64,000 nucleotides of DNA from Chromobacterium alkanivorans. Lineage in GTDB: Bacteria > Pseudomonadota > Gammaproteobacteria > Burkholderiales > Chromobacteriaceae. The notes beneath the pieces were generated by a model. The model did no database searches. It was not told the origin of the DNA and was given only the letters and a program-made list of their open reading frames with translations. The stretch covers positions 186,001 to 250,000 of the forward strand of contig NZ_JAFHKL010000002.1 in NCBI RefSeq assembly GCF_016937655.1, read 5' to 3'. Below are positions 17,521 through 26,484 of the stretch, piece after piece (the first letter of the stretch is position 1; every line of letters begins with the position of its first letter). The position numbers and the translations under genes were made by a program.

Positions 17521-19134
17521 TCAGCCCATCGTCCCCCGCATGCGCCGCAAGAGCGCCGCCACCGAGCGCAGCGCGAAGGCGTAGACCGACAGCTGCGGAT
17601 TCGCGCCGACGCTGCTGGGAAACACCGAGCCGTCCACCACGGTCAGATTGTCCAGCTGCCAATGCCGCCCCCACTCGTCCACCACCCCGGACTCGGCGTC
17701 GCCCGACATCGCCAGCCCTCCCATCACGTGGGCGCTGACCACCTTGGCCAGCAAGGGCTTGAGCGCCAGCCCGGCTATCATGCTCCGGGCCTCGCTCCAG
17801 CTGCGGGCGAGACCCGCCTGCTCGTGCACCGTCAGCACCTGCCGCGCGCCGGCGGCGAACTGGATCTCCGCCATGCTCAGCCAGGCGCGGCGCGCGCCCT
17901 CCCACAACGCATCGTTCAAGGGATAGTCCAGCTCCGGCGAGCCGTCGCCGCGCAAGCGCACCTGGCCGCCGCGGCTGTCCGGGTGGAAGCCGTCGCGCAA
18001 CAGGGCCAGCGTCGCGTGCAGATGCGGCAGCCGGCGCATCAAGGCCGCCTGGCCGGCGCCGAAGCCGGGAAAGGTGATGCCGGCCAGCAAGGGATGGATG
18101 GGCGGCACTTCCAGCTTGTAGCCCAAGGGCCCGTCCAGCGCGTGGACATGCATGAAGTGATCGCTGTACACCGTTTGCGGCGCGCCGTTGAACGGCTCCA
18201 CCGGCTCCGGCATCAAGGCCGCGGACAACACCACCGGGTGCAGAAAGGTCCGCGCCCCGGTATGGCCTCCCGGATCGATCAGGCCGCTGCGCAGCAGGAT
18301 GGCCGGCGAGCCGATGGCGCCGGCGGCCAGCACCACCTGGGCCGCCTTCACCTTGAAGCGGCGTCCGGTCTCGCCGACTCCGTCCGCAGCCAGAAAGCGG
18401 CCCTCCAGCCCTTCCAGCCGGGTTCTGCCGGCATTGGCGCGCAAGCGGTCCACCCGCGCGCGGCTGATCAGCCTGGCGCCGCGCTCCAGCGCGGCGGGTA
18501 TCGCCGTCACCAGCATCGACTGCTTGGCGTTGGTGGGACAGCCCATGCCGCAATAGCCCAGATTCCAGCAGCCGCGCACATTGCGGCGGATGCGCGCGTG
18601 GGCGATGCCCAGGGCCTCGCAGCCGCGGGCCAGCGCCGCGTTGTTGGGGTTCGGATCCGGCAGCCAGTCGGCGACGCCCAACCGCGCCTCCGCCTGCTCG
18701 AACCACGGCCGCATCGCCTCCTCGCCGACCCCGCTCAACCGGTGCCGCTCCCGCCACCAGCGCAAGGTGTCCGGCGGCGCGCGGAAGGAACTGGTCCAGT
18801 TGACCACGGTGCTGCCGCCCACGGCCCGGCCCTGCAAGATGGAAACCCCCTTGTCCGCCGTCTTGCGGCTGGCGGACTCCTGATACAGCTCCGGATAGGC
18901 CTTGGCCTCCAGCAGGCGGAAGTCGCGCGAACTGTACAAGCCGCCCTCCTCCAGCAGCAACACGTCCAGTCCGGCCGCGGCCAATTGCTCGGCCGCCATG
19001 CCTCCGCCGGCGCCGCTGCCGACGATCACCACGTCGGCCCGCAGCTCCAGATCGGGCAAGGTCGCGCCGTCCAGCGCCTTCCAGCCCGCGGCGAGGCCGG
19101 CGACCACCGGATCGGGTATCGTCGCGCGGCTCAC
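17521..19134 (-). CDS. GMC-family oxidoreductase (large catalytic subunit)
   Basis: A 537-residue flavoprotein with the FAD motif VVIVGSGAGGGMAAEQL near residue 30 and the GMC signature GRAVGGSTVVNW. The C-terminal HVMGGLAMSGD and GANPQLSVYAFA supply the usual active-site His and Asn. A cysteine-rich segment, CWNLGYCGMGCPTNAK, recalls the cluster-binding loop of bacterial FAD-glucose dehydrogenase and the long-chain alcohol oxidases. It has no signal peptide; its GTG start overlaps the stop of the Tat-signal gene (GTGA). By analogy with FAD-dependent glucose dehydrogenase, it may be exported as a passenger of that small subunit. The substrate is probably an alcohol, but which one is unknown. 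Confidence 0.85.
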   Translation of the reverse strand: MSRATIPDPVVAGLAAGWKALDGATLPDLELRADVVIVGSGAGGGMAAEQLAAAGLDVLLLEEGGLYSSRDFRLLEAKAYPELYQESASRKTADKGVSILQGRAVGGSTVVNWTSSFRAPPDTLRWWRERHRLSGVGEEAMRPWFEQAEARLGVADWLPDPNPNNAALARGCEALGIAHARIRRNVRGCWNLGYCGMGCPTNAKQSMLVTAIPAALERGARLISRARVDRLRANAGRTRLEGLEGRFLAADGVGETGRRFKVKAAQVVLAAGAIGSPAILLRSGLIDPGGHTGARTFLHPVVLSAALMPEPVEPFNGAPQTVYSDHFMHVHALDGPLGYKLEVPPIHPLLAGITFPGFGAGQAALMRRLPHLHATLALLRDGFHPDSRGGQVRLRGDGSPELDYPLNDALWEGARRAWLSMAEIQFAAGARQVLTVHEQAGLARSWSEARSMIAGLALKPLLAKVVSAHVMGGLAMSGDAESGVVDEWGRHWQLDNLTVVDGSVFPSSVGANPQLSVYAFALRSVAALLRRMRGTMG

Positions 19135-19655
19135 GGCAACATCTCCATTACCGCCGCCGGCTGCCGATAGCCCAGCGCCGACCAACTGGCCGGATTGCCG
19201 TACCAGGCGGCGTTCAGCAATTGGTGCAAGGCCTGGTAGCCGCTGCGCAGCAAGGGAAACGCGCTGCCGCGCCAGCGCCGCAGAAAGGCGGCGATGTCCT
19301 CGGCCGACGCCTGTCGCCACGGCGCGGCCACGCCGGCGATCCAGCGCCGTCCCCAAGGGTTGCCGAGCAGGTCCAGCAGCTGGCGCAACTCGGCCCGCAT
19401 CGCCGGCGGCAAGCCGGCCACCGCGCGATCCACGCCGCGCACCACCTCCTCGGGCGGCGCGACGCCCGGCCCCAGCGCGACCGGGGCGATCGCCGCCAGC
19501 AACTGAGCGTCCCGCGGCGTCAAGACGCGCAGTTTCAAGGGCCTGACCCAATCCTCGGCCGGACCGTCAGGCTGCGGCGAGGCCAGCAGCGTGGCCAGCG
19601 CCAAGGCCGCGGCGCCGCCCAGGCCGGTTTTGAGCAACTGGCGGCGGCTCAGCAT
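19131..19655 (-). CDS. Tat-exported small subunit of a GMC dehydrogenase (gluconate 2-dehydrogenase subunit 3-like)
   Basis: A 174-residue protein starting MLSRRQLLKTGLGGAAALAL, a twin-arginine signal with SRRQLLK and a hydrophobic core. The rest is helical, with LTPRDAQLLAAIAPVAL, which is typical of subunit 3/gamma proteins. In FAD-dependent glucose and gluconate dehydrogenases such proteins carry the folded catalytic subunit through the Tat system. The gene sits directly before the GMC gene with a four-base overlap, and one base after the aldehyde dehydrogenase stop. No cytochrome c subunit is present in the cluster. The family assignment rests on the signal, size and context, as overall similarity is low. 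Confidence 0.75.
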   Translation of the reverse strand: MLSRRQLLKTGLGGAAALALATLLASPQPDGPAEDWVRPLKLRVLTPRDAQLLAAIAPVALGPGVAPPEEVVRGVDRAVAGLPPAMRAELRQLLDLLGNPWGRRWIAGVAAPWRQASAEDIAAFLRRWRGSAFPLLRSGYQALHQLLNAAWYGNPASWSALGYRQPAAVMEMLP

Positions 19656-19656
19656 C

Positions 19657-21084
19657 TCAGCGCAGCATCCATTTCAACAGCCGCTCCACGCCGGCGCCGT
19701 AAGGCGCGCGCGTCAAGGCGGTGCCGGCCCAGCGGCTCTGGCGGAACACCGGCTTGAGTTTGGAAAACGCCATGAAACCCTCCTTGGCGTGGCAATGCCC
19801 CATGCCGGACGGACCGACGCCGCCGAAAGGCAGGTCCTCCTGCACCACCTGCAGGGCGATGTCGTTGACCGCCACCCCGCCCGACACGGTTTCGCGCAAG
19901 GTTTTTTCGATGCGCAGCGCGTCCGTGTCGAACAGGTACAGGGCCAGCGGCCGCGGCCGCGCGTTGACGTAGGCCAGCGCCTCGTCGAACTTGTCGTAGC
20001 TCAGCACCGGCAGTATCGGCCCGAAAATCTCCTCTCGCAGCAAGGTGGCGTCCTCCGGGCAGCCCTGCACCAGGGTCAGCGGGAATTTGCGGCTGGGCCG
20101 CCAGTCCTCCGCCGCCGGATTGATCTGCTCCACCTCGGCGCCGGCCGCGCGCGCCTCGTCCAGCCATTGCAGCAGCCGCTGACAATGCCGCTCGTTGATG
20201 ATGGCGCTGTAATCGGGATTGTCCGCCAAAGTGGGATAAGCGCGGCGCGCCGCCCGCCGCAGCTCGTCCAGCAGCGCGGCGCGGTCCTTGTTGTTGACCA
20301 GCACATAGTCCGGCGCCACGCAGGTCTGGCCGGCGTTCAGCATCTTGCCGGCGACGATGGCCTCCGCCGCCTGGCGCAAATCGGCGCCCCGGGCGACGAT
20401 CACCGGCGATTTGCCGCCCAGCTCCAGCGTCACCGGCGTCAGGTTCTCCGCCGCCGCGCGCATCACGTGGCGGCCCACCGCGGTGGAGCCGGTGAAGAAC
20501 AGATGGTCGAAAGGCAGCCTGGTGAAGTCCTGCGCCAGCTCGGCGTCGCCGTTGACCACGGCCATCACCTCGGGCCCCAGATAACGTTCGGCCAGGCGCT
20601 GCAGCAGCGCGCCGGTCGCCGGCGTGTATTCCGACATCTTCACCATCACCCGGTTGCCGGCCGCCAGCGCGGACACCACCGGCCCCAGCGCCAGGAACAA
20701 GGGGTAGTTCCACGGCACCACCACGCCGATGACGCCCAAGGGCTGCGGCATCACGCTATTGCCCGCCGGCTGGAACCACAGCGACACCCCGCGCCGCTCC
20801 GGCCGCATCCAGCGCCGCAGACGCCGGCGCGCGTAACGTATCGCCTCCAGAGAGGGGAAAAGCTCGGCCAGCCGGGTTTCCACCGCGCTGCGGTGGCCGA
20901 AGTCCTGGCTGACCGCATCAACGAAAGCCTGGCGATTGTCCTGCAACATGCTCTCCAGGCGCTTGAGCCATTCCTGGCGCAGTTCCAGCGGCGGAAACGC
21001 TGAGGCCCGGCTGAGGCGGTACAGGCGGGAAAACTCCGCTTGCAGATGATCATCCCGGCAAATGGGCATGGCGGCGGCATTCAT
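19657..21084 (-). CDS. calB: Coniferyl aldehyde dehydrogenase-like enzyme
   Basis: A 475-residue NAD(P)-dependent aldehyde dehydrogenase. The catalytic Glu is in TLELGGKSP and the catalytic Cys in NAGQTCVAPDYV; the cofactor segment is FFTGSTAVGR. The pattern VVPWNYPLFLALGPVVSAL and the C-terminal FGGVGPSGMGHCHAKEGFMAF match the group called coniferyl aldehyde dehydrogenase, which oxidises coniferyl and other hydrophobic aldehydes. It is first in the operon with the Tat small subunit and the GMC enzyme, suggesting sequential oxidation of an alcohol to an acid. Being cytoplasmic, however, it would be separated from an exported GMC partner. The symbol is by family resemblance. Confidence 0.85.
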   Translation of the reverse strand: MNAAAMPICRDDHLQAEFSRLYRLSRASAFPPLELRQEWLKRLESMLQDNRQAFVDAVSQDFGHRSAVETRLAELFPSLEAIRYARRRLRRWMRPERRGVSLWFQPAGNSVMPQPLGVIGVVVPWNYPLFLALGPVVSALAAGNRVMVKMSEYTPATGALLQRLAERYLGPEVMAVVNGDAELAQDFTRLPFDHLFFTGSTAVGRHVMRAAAENLTPVTLELGGKSPVIVARGADLRQAAEAIVAGKMLNAGQTCVAPDYVLVNNKDRAALLDELRRAARRAYPTLADNPDYSAIINERHCQRLLQWLDEARAAGAEVEQINPAAEDWRPSRKFPLTLVQGCPEDATLLREEIFGPILPVLSYDKFDEALAYVNARPRPLALYLFDTDALRIEKTLRETVSGGVAVNDIALQVVQEDLPFGGVGPSGMGHCHAKEGFMAFSKLKPVFRQSRWAGTALTRAPYGAGVERLLKWMLR

Positions 21085-21089
21085 TGTAT

Positions 21090-21140
21090 TATCCTTAGGA
21101 TAGCAGTATCCGAACGATTGTTTAGAGCCGTAGCTCTAAA
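21090..21140. promoter_or_regulatory. Two palindromes in the divergent control region of the aldehyde dehydrogenase and VWA genes
   Basis: TATCCTTAGGATA (21090-21102) is a perfect odd palindrome just upstream of the aldehyde dehydrogenase ATG, overlapping its AAGGAT ribosome site. TTTAGAGCCGTAGCTCTAAA (21121-21140) is a perfect 20-base inverted repeat with 8-base arms, the size of a TetR-type operator. No regulator gene is adjacent, so the binding protein would be encoded elsewhere. Confidence 0.5.
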
Positions 21141-21186
21141 ACAAGAATATCACCGCCCATCCACGCTGTCACCTTCTAGCCGCGCC

Positions 21187-22371
21187 ATGTTGATCGATTT
21201 TTTTTACGCCCTGCGCGAGGCCGGCCTGCCGGTTACGCTGAAAGAATTCCTCACCTTGCTGGAGGCGCTGCAAAAACGCGTCGCCTTCGGCGATCTTGAC
21301 GCCTTCTACTACCTGGCGCGCACCGCGCTGATCAAGGACGAGAAACACTTCGACCGCTTCGACCAGGTGTTTGGCAGCCATTTCAAAGGCCTGTCGCAAT
21401 CGCTGGACGAGCTGAAAACCGGCATCCCGGAAGACTGGCTGCGCAAGCAAGTGGAGAAGCACCTGTCCGACGAGGACAAGCGCCGGCTGGAGGCGCTAGG
21501 CTGGGAGCAGTTGATGGACACCCTGCGCCAGCGGCTGCAAGAACAGCAGGAACGGCACCAGGGCGGCAATAAATGGATAGGCACCGGCGGCACCAGCCCC
21601 TTCGGCGCCTACGGCTACAATCCGGCCGGCATCCGCATCGGCCAGAACGAATCGCGCCACCGCCGCGCGGTGAAAGTGTGGGACCAGCGCGAATTCCGCA
21701 ACTTCGACGACTCGGTCGAACTGGGCACCCGCAACCTCAAGATCGCCCTGCGCCGGCTGCGCGAGTTCGCCCGCGACGGCGCCGAGGAAGTGCTGGACCT
21801 GGACGCCACCATCGCCGCCACCGCCGGCAAGGCCGGCATGCTGGACCTGCGCATGCAGCGCGAGCTGCGCAACGCGGTCAAAGTGCTGGTGTTGTTCGAC
21901 GTCGGCGGCTCGATGGACGACCACGTCAAGGCCTGCGAGGAGTTGTTCTCGGCGGTGAAATCCGAGTTCAAGCATCTGGAGTATTTCTACTTCCACAACT
22001 GCGTCTACGAAGCGGTGTGGAAGGACAACGCCCGCCGCCACACCCAGACCTTGTCCACCTGGGACCTGATTCACACCTTCGGCGGCGATTACAAGCTGAT
22101 CATCGTCGGCGACGCCACCATGAGCCCCTACGAAATCAGCTATCCGGGCGGCAGCGTCGAGCACATGAACCAGGAGGCCGGCGAAGTCTGGCTGCGCCGC
22201 CTGCTCGAGCATTTCAAGCACGCCGCCTGGCTCAACCCGGTGCCGGAAGCGCACTGGGACTACACTCAGTCGCTGCACATGCTGCGCCAGCTGATGTCAG
22301 GGCGCATGTACGGGCTGACGCTGCAGGGCATCGATCAGGCGATGCGCGCGCTGAAGCGCAGCGCGTCTTGA
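21187..22371 (+). CDS. VWA-domain protein, CoxE/MoxR-partner type
   Basis: A 394-residue cytoplasmic protein. The N-terminal half (MLIDFFYALREAGLPVTLKE onward) is the CoxE/YehP-like helical region; the VWA domain (about 235-390) carries the MIDAS-like motif VLFDVGGSMDDH, with Gly in place of the usual first Ser of DxSGS. The segment GYNPAGIRIGQNESRHRRAV is characteristic of this family. Such proteins usually act with a MoxR AAA+ ATPase to insert cofactors or remodel partners. The likely partner is encoded 12 kb away at 34474-35328 rather than next door. It is divergent from the aldehyde dehydrogenase operon. Confidence 0.87.
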   Translation: MLIDFFYALREAGLPVTLKEFLTLLEALQKRVAFGDLDAFYYLARTALIKDEKHFDRFDQVFGSHFKGLSQSLDELKTGIPEDWLRKQVEKHLSDEDKRRLEALGWEQLMDTLRQRLQEQQERHQGGNKWIGTGGTSPFGAYGYNPAGIRIGQNESRHRRAVKVWDQREFRNFDDSVELGTRNLKIALRRLREFARDGAEEVLDLDATIAATAGKAGMLDLRMQRELRNAVKVLVLFDVGGSMDDHVKACEELFSAVKSEFKHLEYFYFHNCVYEAVWKDNARRHTQTLSTWDLIHTFGGDYKLIIVGDATMSPYEISYPGGSVEHMNQEAGEVWLRRLLEHFKHAAWLNPVPEAHWDYTQSLHMLRQLMSGRMYGLTLQGIDQAMRALKRSAS

Positions 22372-22531
22372 ATTTTAACTTTCCGACACAAATTATTACT
22401 TGAGCTTGCGGCGGCTTGTGTTCCAGAATGAAATCACAGGGGGCCGCCATAGACGACTTTTGCTTCCAGGCCTGTTCGCCGGCAATCGTCTTCATCAACA
22501 AGTTAGCACTCAAGCCTCGGGGAGCCATGCC

Positions 22532-22666
22532 ATGGAAATTTTGCTTTTATTCGCCCTCATCGCCGCTGTGGTCGTCGTCGCCAAGCTGTTGAGCGGCCCG
22601 GTGGAAGACCAGGACCAACTGGCTCCGATCCGCATCCGCGACGATCAGGACCAGCGCCGTCGCTGA
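22532..22666 (+). CDS. Small single-pass membrane protein, 44 residues
   Basis: MEILLLFALIAAVVVVAKLL is one transmembrane helix at the very N-terminus, followed by a charged tail rich in Asp, Gln and Arg. GGGGAG lies upstream of the ATG (22532), and a strong terminator follows at once, which supports a real gene. No homologue can be named. It lies 160 bases after the VWA gene on the same strand and may be co-transcribed with it. The AT-rich stretch just after the VWA stop could equally hold a separate promoter. Confidence 0.6.
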   Translation: MEILLLFALIAAVVVVAKLLSGPVEDQDQLAPIRIRDDQDQRRR

Positions 22667-22691
22667 CCCCCGTCCCAAACAGAAGAAATGA

Positions 22692-22719
22692 AAAAGCGCG
22701 CCGAATCCGGCGCGCTTTT
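22692..22719. terminator. Bidirectional intrinsic terminator
   Basis: AAAAGCGCGCCG (22692-22703) pairs perfectly with CGGCGCGCTTTT (22708-22719). It serves the small membrane protein gene (+) and ftsK (-). Confidence 0.88.
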
Positions 22720-22757
22720 CTTTATGGCGGCAACAAGTCGAGCGCGTTCACGCCGCC

Positions 22758-25721
22758 TCACAGCTCGCGCTGCGGCACCAGCACCGTCCGGTTGCCGTTG
22801 CTTTCCATCGGACTGACGATGCCCGCGGCCTCCATTTCCTCGATCAGCCGCGCGGCGCGGTTGTAGCCTATGCGCAGATGGCGCTGCACCGAGGAAATCG
22901 ACGGTTTGCGGGTGCGCATCACGATTTCCACCGCCTCGTCGTACAGCGGATCGCTTTCCGTCGCCGCCTGCGCCTTGGCCGTGGCCGCGGTGGACTCCTC
23001 CTCCGCCTCGCTTTCGCCGGTCAGCAGGCCTTCCACGTAGTCAGGCTCGCCGAACTGCTTCAGATGCTCGACGATGGCGTGCACTTCGTCGTCGGTGACG
23101 AAGGCGCCGTGCACCCGCTGCGGATAGCCGGTGCCCGGCGGCAGGAACAGCATGTCGCCCTGGCCCAACAGGCTTTCCGCGCCCATCTGATCCAGAATGG
23201 TGCGGCTGTCCACCTTGCTGGACACCTGGAAGGCGATCCGCGTCGGGATATTGGCCTTGATCAGGCCGGTGATCACGTCCACCGACGGCCGCTGGGTGGC
23301 CAGGATCAAGTGAATGCCGGCGGCGCGCGCCTTCTGCGCCAGGCGAGCGATCAATTCCTCGATCTTCTTGCCGGCCACCATCATCAGGTCGGCGAACTCG
23401 TCCACCACCACCACGATGAAGGGCAACGCCTCCAGCGGCTCCGGCGTTTCCGGCGTCAGGCTGAACGGGTTGCCGATGCGCTGGCCCATGGCTTCGGCCT
23501 CGCTCACCTTGTCGTTGTAGCCGGCCAGGTTGCGCACGCCCAGCGCGCTCATCAGCCGATAGCGGCGCTCCATCTCGCCCACGCACCAGTTCAGCGCGTT
23601 GGCCGCCAGCTTCATATCGGTGACCACCGGCGCCAGCAAGTGCGGAATGTCGTTGTACACCGACAGTTCCAGCATCTTGGGATCTATCATGATGAAGCGC
23701 ACTTCGTCCGGCCGCGCCTTGTACAGCATGGACAGAATCATCGCGTTGACGCCCACCGACTTGCCGGAGCCGGTGGTGCCCGCCACCAGCAGGTGCGGCG
23801 CCTTGGCCAGGTCCATCGCCACCGGCTGGCCGGTGATGTCCTTGCCCAGCGCCAAGGTCAGGCGCGAACGCGGCTGCTGGAACACCTCGGAGGAGAAAAT
23901 CTCGGACAAGCGGATCATCTGGCGCTTGGGATTGGGCAGCTCCAGACCCATGCAGGTCTTGCCGGGTATGGTTTCCACCACCCGGATCGCCGCCAGGCCC
24001 AGCGCGCGCGACAAATCCTTCATCAGGTTGACCACCTGGTTGCCGCGCACGCCCACCGCCGGCTCCACCTCGTAGCGGGTGATCACCGGGCCGGCGTAGG
24101 CGTCCACCACGCTGACCTTGACCTTGAACTCGGCCAGCTTTTCCTCGATGACGATGCCGCGCTCCAGCAATTCCTCTTCCGAGCACGTCACCGTCGCCTC
24201 GTCAGCCGGACGCAGCAAGTCCAGGCCCGGCAAACCGTAATCGTCGTACACCGGACGCGGCTTGGGCGGCGCCGGCTCGGCGGCCAGCTCTACCTGCTGC
24301 TGCGCCTGTTGCGCCCAAGCCTCGGACTCCGGAGCCGCGTCCCAAGGCGGGCTCGCCTCCTCCGGCGCCTCCTCCGGCGCCTGGTCCGGCGTCGCGACGG
24401 CGGCAGGCGCGTCGATCAAGACCCAGGGCATCGGCTTGGCGGCCAGTTGCTGCGCAGCGGCGGCCACCGAAGGCGGCTCCGCCGGCACGCTCTCGCGCTG
24501 CACCACGGCCGGTTTTTCCTCGTCCTGCACCAGCACAGAGCGGGTCTGCGGCCAGCGCCACGGCGCCGGCTCGGCGGCTCGCGGCGCGTCCGCTTCGGGG
24601 AGGGCCGGCTCAGGCGGCCTTGCCGCGACGACGACCGGCGTCGGCTCGGCCGGGCGCGCCGGCGGCGCGGCGAAAACGGCGGGCTCGGACTCCGCGGGCG
24701 CTAACGGAGGCCAATCGGCCTCGACGGCGATTGCAGGCTCCGCTGGCGCATCGAAAGCTGAGGCGAAAACCTCGGGCTCGGCCAGCGCCTCTTCCGCGAC
24801 GGCCTCAAGCGCCTCCGGCATCGCGGCGGGCAGGTCGGGCGCGGCGGCAAAGGCGACGATTTCCGGCTCGGCCGGCGGGTCGAGCGGATCGGACGTCTGG
24901 GCGAAGGCGACGATTTCAGGCTCCAGCGGCGGCGCAGACGGCCGCGCCGGCGCCAGCCAGCCGTGTTGCGCCGGCCGCGCGCTGGCCGGCAACTCATGCC
25001 GCACGACGGGAGGCGGCACGATTTGCAGCTCCGCCGCTTCCTGTGGCTTGACGGCAAGGGGGCGAATGGCGGCGGACGGCGGCGCGGCCATGGTTTTGCC
25101 GCGCTTGGAATGAATGTGGCGCAACTGCTCGCGCACCTCGCTGGGCTCGATCACCGGCAAGGACGCGCCGCCCTGCTCCTTGGCGTTCTGCGTCAGCACC
25201 CGGGAGGCCTGACGGCGGCGATAATCCGTTTGCAGATTATGCTGCAGCTCATGCAGGCCGATCACCGGCAGATCCTTGGCCTGCGCCGGCTCCGACGACG
25301 GCGGACGCGCGCGCTTGCGGTATTCACGGGAAAGTTCCAGCGTCGGCAACTCCGGCTTGGCCTGAGGCGGCTCGGCCTGCCGCTTCGGCAAGACTATGGT
25401 TTCGCGCTCAGCCTCGGCCGGCGGCGCTTCGCGTTCCGAAGGCGGCGGCGCGGCGGCCCGGGCCGGCTCCGGCTCGACTTGAGCGGGAGCTTCGGCGCGC
25501 GGCGGCGTCGGCTCGATCCGCGGCCGGCCCCAGGACTCCGCGGCGTTCCGCCCGTCGTCGGCCTCCTCCGCGAAGTAGTCCGGCTCGTGCCGCTCCGTCG
25601 GCGACATGCCCAACAAGCGATCCAGCTTTTGGGTCCATTCGGACAGGACGACACGGCCGGTATACACCAGCCAAGCCAGCGCACCCAGCACCAACAGCAG
25701 CACACACAGCACAAACCACAC
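22758..25721 (-). CDS. ftsK: FtsK/SpoIIIE-type DNA translocase with a single N-terminal membrane anchor
   Basis: A 987-residue septal DNA pump for chromosome segregation and dimer resolution with XerCD. Residues 1-22 form one hydrophobic segment, rather than the four helices of E. coli FtsK. A long linker rich in Ala, Pro and Glu runs from about 60 to 480 and contains an 18-residue tandem repeat starting PEIVAFA. The motor (about 500-900) has Walker [13 protein letters not shown] and Walker [15 protein letters not shown]. The C-terminal gamma domain (about 915-985, [22 protein letters not shown]) reads KOPS sites. It starts at GTG. xerC is in this window at 35330-36214. A second ftsK may exist elsewhere in the genome. 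Confidence 0.93.
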   Translation of the reverse strand: MWFVLCVLLLVLGALAWLVYTGRVVLSEWTQKLDRLLGMSPTERHEPDYFAEEADDGRNAAESWGRPRIEPTPPRAEAPAQVEPEPARAAAPPPSEREAPPAEAERETIVLPKRQAEPPQAKPELPTLELSREYRKRARPPSSEPAQAKDLPVIGLHELQHNLQTDYRRRQASRVLTQNAKEQGGASLPVIEPSEVREQLRHIHSKRGKTMAAPPSAAIRPLAVKPQEAAELQIVPPPVVRHELPASARPAQHGWLAPARPSAPPLEPEIVAFAQTSDPLDPPAEPEIVAFAAAPDLPAAMPEALEAVAEEALAEPEVFASAFDAPAEPAIAVEADWPPLAPAESEPAVFAAPPARPAEPTPVVVAARPPEPALPEADAPRAAEPAPWRWPQTRSVLVQDEEKPAVVQRESVPAEPPSVAAAAQQLAAKPMPWVLIDAPAAVATPDQAPEEAPEEASPPWDAAPESEAWAQQAQQQVELAAEPAPPKPRPVYDDYGLPGLDLLRPADEATVTCSEEELLERGIVIEEKLAEFKVKVSVVDAYAGPVITRYEVEPAVGVRGNQVVNLMKDLSRALGLAAIRVVETIPGKTCMGLELPNPKRQMIRLSEIFSSEVFQQPRSRLTLALGKDITGQPVAMDLAKAPHLLVAGTTGSGKSVGVNAMILSMLYKARPDEVRFIMIDPKMLELSVYNDIPHLLAPVVTDMKLAANALNWCVGEMERRYRLMSALGVRNLAGYNDKVSEAEAMGQRIGNPFSLTPETPEPLEALPFIVVVVDEFADLMMVAGKKIEELIARLAQKARAAGIHLILATQRPSVDVITGLIKANIPTRIAFQVSSKVDSRTILDQMGAESLLGQGDMLFLPPGTGYPQRVHGAFVTDDEVHAIVEHLKQFGEPDYVEGLLTGESEAEEESTAATAKAQAATESDPLYDEAVEIVMRTRKPSISSVQRHLRIGYNRAARLIEEMEAAGIVSPMESNGNRTVLVPQREL

Positions 25722-25853
25722 AGTTCACAACCTCTGACGATGTCGAAAATTAACGGCCGAGCCCCAACCCGATGTCGGCCCGGCTGCGGCGATTGTACCG
25801 TTTTTTATAGCGTTCGCGGCAGGCGCGCGTGGACGATGAGCGCTCCGGCGGAG

Positions 25854-25889
25854 AAAAAAATTAAGCCGCGGCGTGACGCGGCGGCTTAA
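25854..25889 (-). terminator. Intrinsic terminator of the 25913-26260 gene
   Basis: TTAAGCCGC (25861-25869) and GCGGCTTAA (25881-25889) pair; on the minus strand the stem is followed by a run of seven T. Confidence 0.85.
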
Positions 25890-25912
25890 TTCCTGCGGAT
25901 GGCGAAAGCGGA

Positions 25913-26260
25913 CTAGGCGGCCAGTTGCAAATACCCCTGCAGTTGACCATTGGCCAATAGGCGGCGCAGATGGCTGCCCGGCGTGGGGCCGGCGTAGGCG
26001 ACGCCGGCCTGCTTGCAACGCAAGACCTGTCCGGTGGCCAGGGTGACCAGCTCCATTTCCAACACCCAGGCCTGGACGTCGTCCACGCCTTCGATTTCCG
26101 GCTCCAGCGTTGCGGTCAGCCGATAGCGGCCGTCGCCGGAATTCACATCCAACAAGCCCATCAGCCCCAGATTGTTGCGCACATCGGCATCGTCCGCGTC
26201 AAAAGCGCCCGTCGCCAACGCGGCGGCCGGCAGCTTGTCCTTAACAGTGTTTGCAACCAT
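25913..26260 (-). CDS. Hypothetical protein, 115 residues
   Basis: No family was recognised. The protein is acidic, without a signal peptide or membrane segment. The first half has ALATGAFDADDADVRNNLGL; the middle looks like beta strands (YRLTATLEPEIEG, VLEMELVTLATGQVLRCK), and it ends in a helix (SHLRRLLANGQLQGYLQL). The start is well supported by AAAGGGG 10 bases upstream, and an intrinsic terminator follows, so it is a complete single-gene unit. The neighbours ftsK and a PEBP gene give no clue to function. Confidence 0.7.
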   Translation of the reverse strand: MVANTVKDKLPAAALATGAFDADDADVRNNLGLMGLLDVNSGDGRYRLTATLEPEIEGVDDVQAWVLEMELVTLATGQVLRCKQAGVAYAGPTPGSHLRRLLANGQLQGYLQLAA

Positions 26261-26484
26261 GACAGTTAATCCCCTTTGATGTTGTTATCGTTTGCCGCCT
26301 TGGGCTGGCCGCGGCTCAAAGCGCCGCGCGGGCGCGGGCCACTGAATTAAATCAGCCGCGGAGACAGTAAACGCCGCAACATCATGCTGCATTTCATTGG
26401 CTCACTGCAATCCCTTGCCAGACGCCTCGGCGTTGGGAGATGGACAAACTGTCCTTTTTGCCACTTCTTTACATTGCGGGACGG

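Noticed and set aside
17356-19170. 604-codon plus-strand open frame opposite the GMC gene
   Set aside because: Antisense shadow of a confident gene; no ribosome site and no recognisable motif.
22878-24704. Long plus-strand open frame opposite ftsK
   Set aside because: Composition is His/Arg/Leu-rich low complexity, and ftsK on the other strand explains the region fully.
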